A stretch of DNA of 5,251 nt from an uncultured Prevotellaceae bacterium (GTDB lineage Bacteria > Bacteroidota > Bacteroidia > Bacteroidales > Bacteroidaceae). The position numbers and the translations under genes are program-made. A model generated the notes under the pieces. That model saw only the letters and a list, made by a program, of their open reading frames with translations, was not told the DNA's origin and did no database searches. This document shows, piece by piece, positions 5,214 through 5,251 of the stretch. The first letter of the stretch is position 1. Each line of letters starts with the position of its first letter. The stretch spans positions 1 through 5,251 of the forward strand of contig CAMZHP010000245.1 in the NCBI GenBank assembly GCA_947306845.1, given 5' to 3'.

Positions 5214-5251
5214 AGTTAGGAGTTTAATTTAGTTAGGAGTTAGAAGTTAGG
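5214..5251 (+). repeat. Heptamer tandem array, AGTTAGR type, running off the window
   Basis: Units AGTTAGG (5214), AGTTTAA (5221), then after TTT, AGTTAGG (5231), AGTTAGA (5238) and AGTTAGG (5245). The last 24 bases are identical to 4538-4561 in the same orientation. The array probably continues beyond 5251. Confidence 0.85.

Noticed and set aside
1..5251. tRNA, rRNA, phage or defence genes
   Set aside because: No cloverleaf-like segment, ribosomal RNA stretch or recognisable phage or defence protein is seen in any frame; the coding space is filled by the three genes listed.

Overview
The window looks like chromosome from a Bacteroidota species, most likely Prevotella or a close relative. 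Three things suggest this. Two promoters fit the Bacteroidota pattern (TTTG, about 20 nt, TAnnTTTG). The start codons have A/T-rich leaders with no Shine-Dalgarno sequence. The signal peptides end in Ala-Gln (AWA-QD, VSA-QH), and both large proteins have the Bacteroidota-type architecture. The genus is inferred from general familiarity, not from a search.

Three protein genes are supported. On the + strand, 192-2282 encodes a complete DsbD-type thiol:disulfide interchange protein with an N-terminal alpha domain, an eight-helix membrane domain and a C-terminal thioredoxin-like domain; all three cysteine pairs are present. Facing it on the - strand, 4451-2418 encodes a DEAD-box RNA helicase with a DbpA-type RNA-binding domain and a long basic Arg/Ser/Gly-rich tail. 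Its start is best placed at a TTG, because a longer reading would begin inside its own promoter. Upstream of it, also on the - strand, 5072-4680 encodes a small exported protein that joins a bacterial SH3 domain to a DnaJ-like four-cysteine motif. dsbD and the helicase converge on a gap of about 135 bp that holds a near-perfect hairpin. The three genes do not form an operon and show no evident shared pathway, apart from general envelope redox (DsbD) and RNA metabolism (helicase).

The less ordinary content lies between the genes. Every intergenic gap carries short repeats: a 49-bp tandem array made of degenerate octamers (24-170); heptamer arrays of the RGTNAGR type (2321-2415, 4541-4568, 5214-5251); and G-rich palindromic elements (1-27, 4602-4653, 5091-5138). 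The small SH3 gene sits inside a nested set of repeats: 19-bp inverted repeats inside 24-bp perfect direct repeats. The heptamers have a curious property. Each unit carries a stop codon, and because 7 is not a multiple of 3, a few units close all three reading frames.

I see no tRNA, rRNA, CRISPR array, transposase, phage gene or obvious new defence system. The coding content is ordinary; the repeat organisation is what merits a second look.
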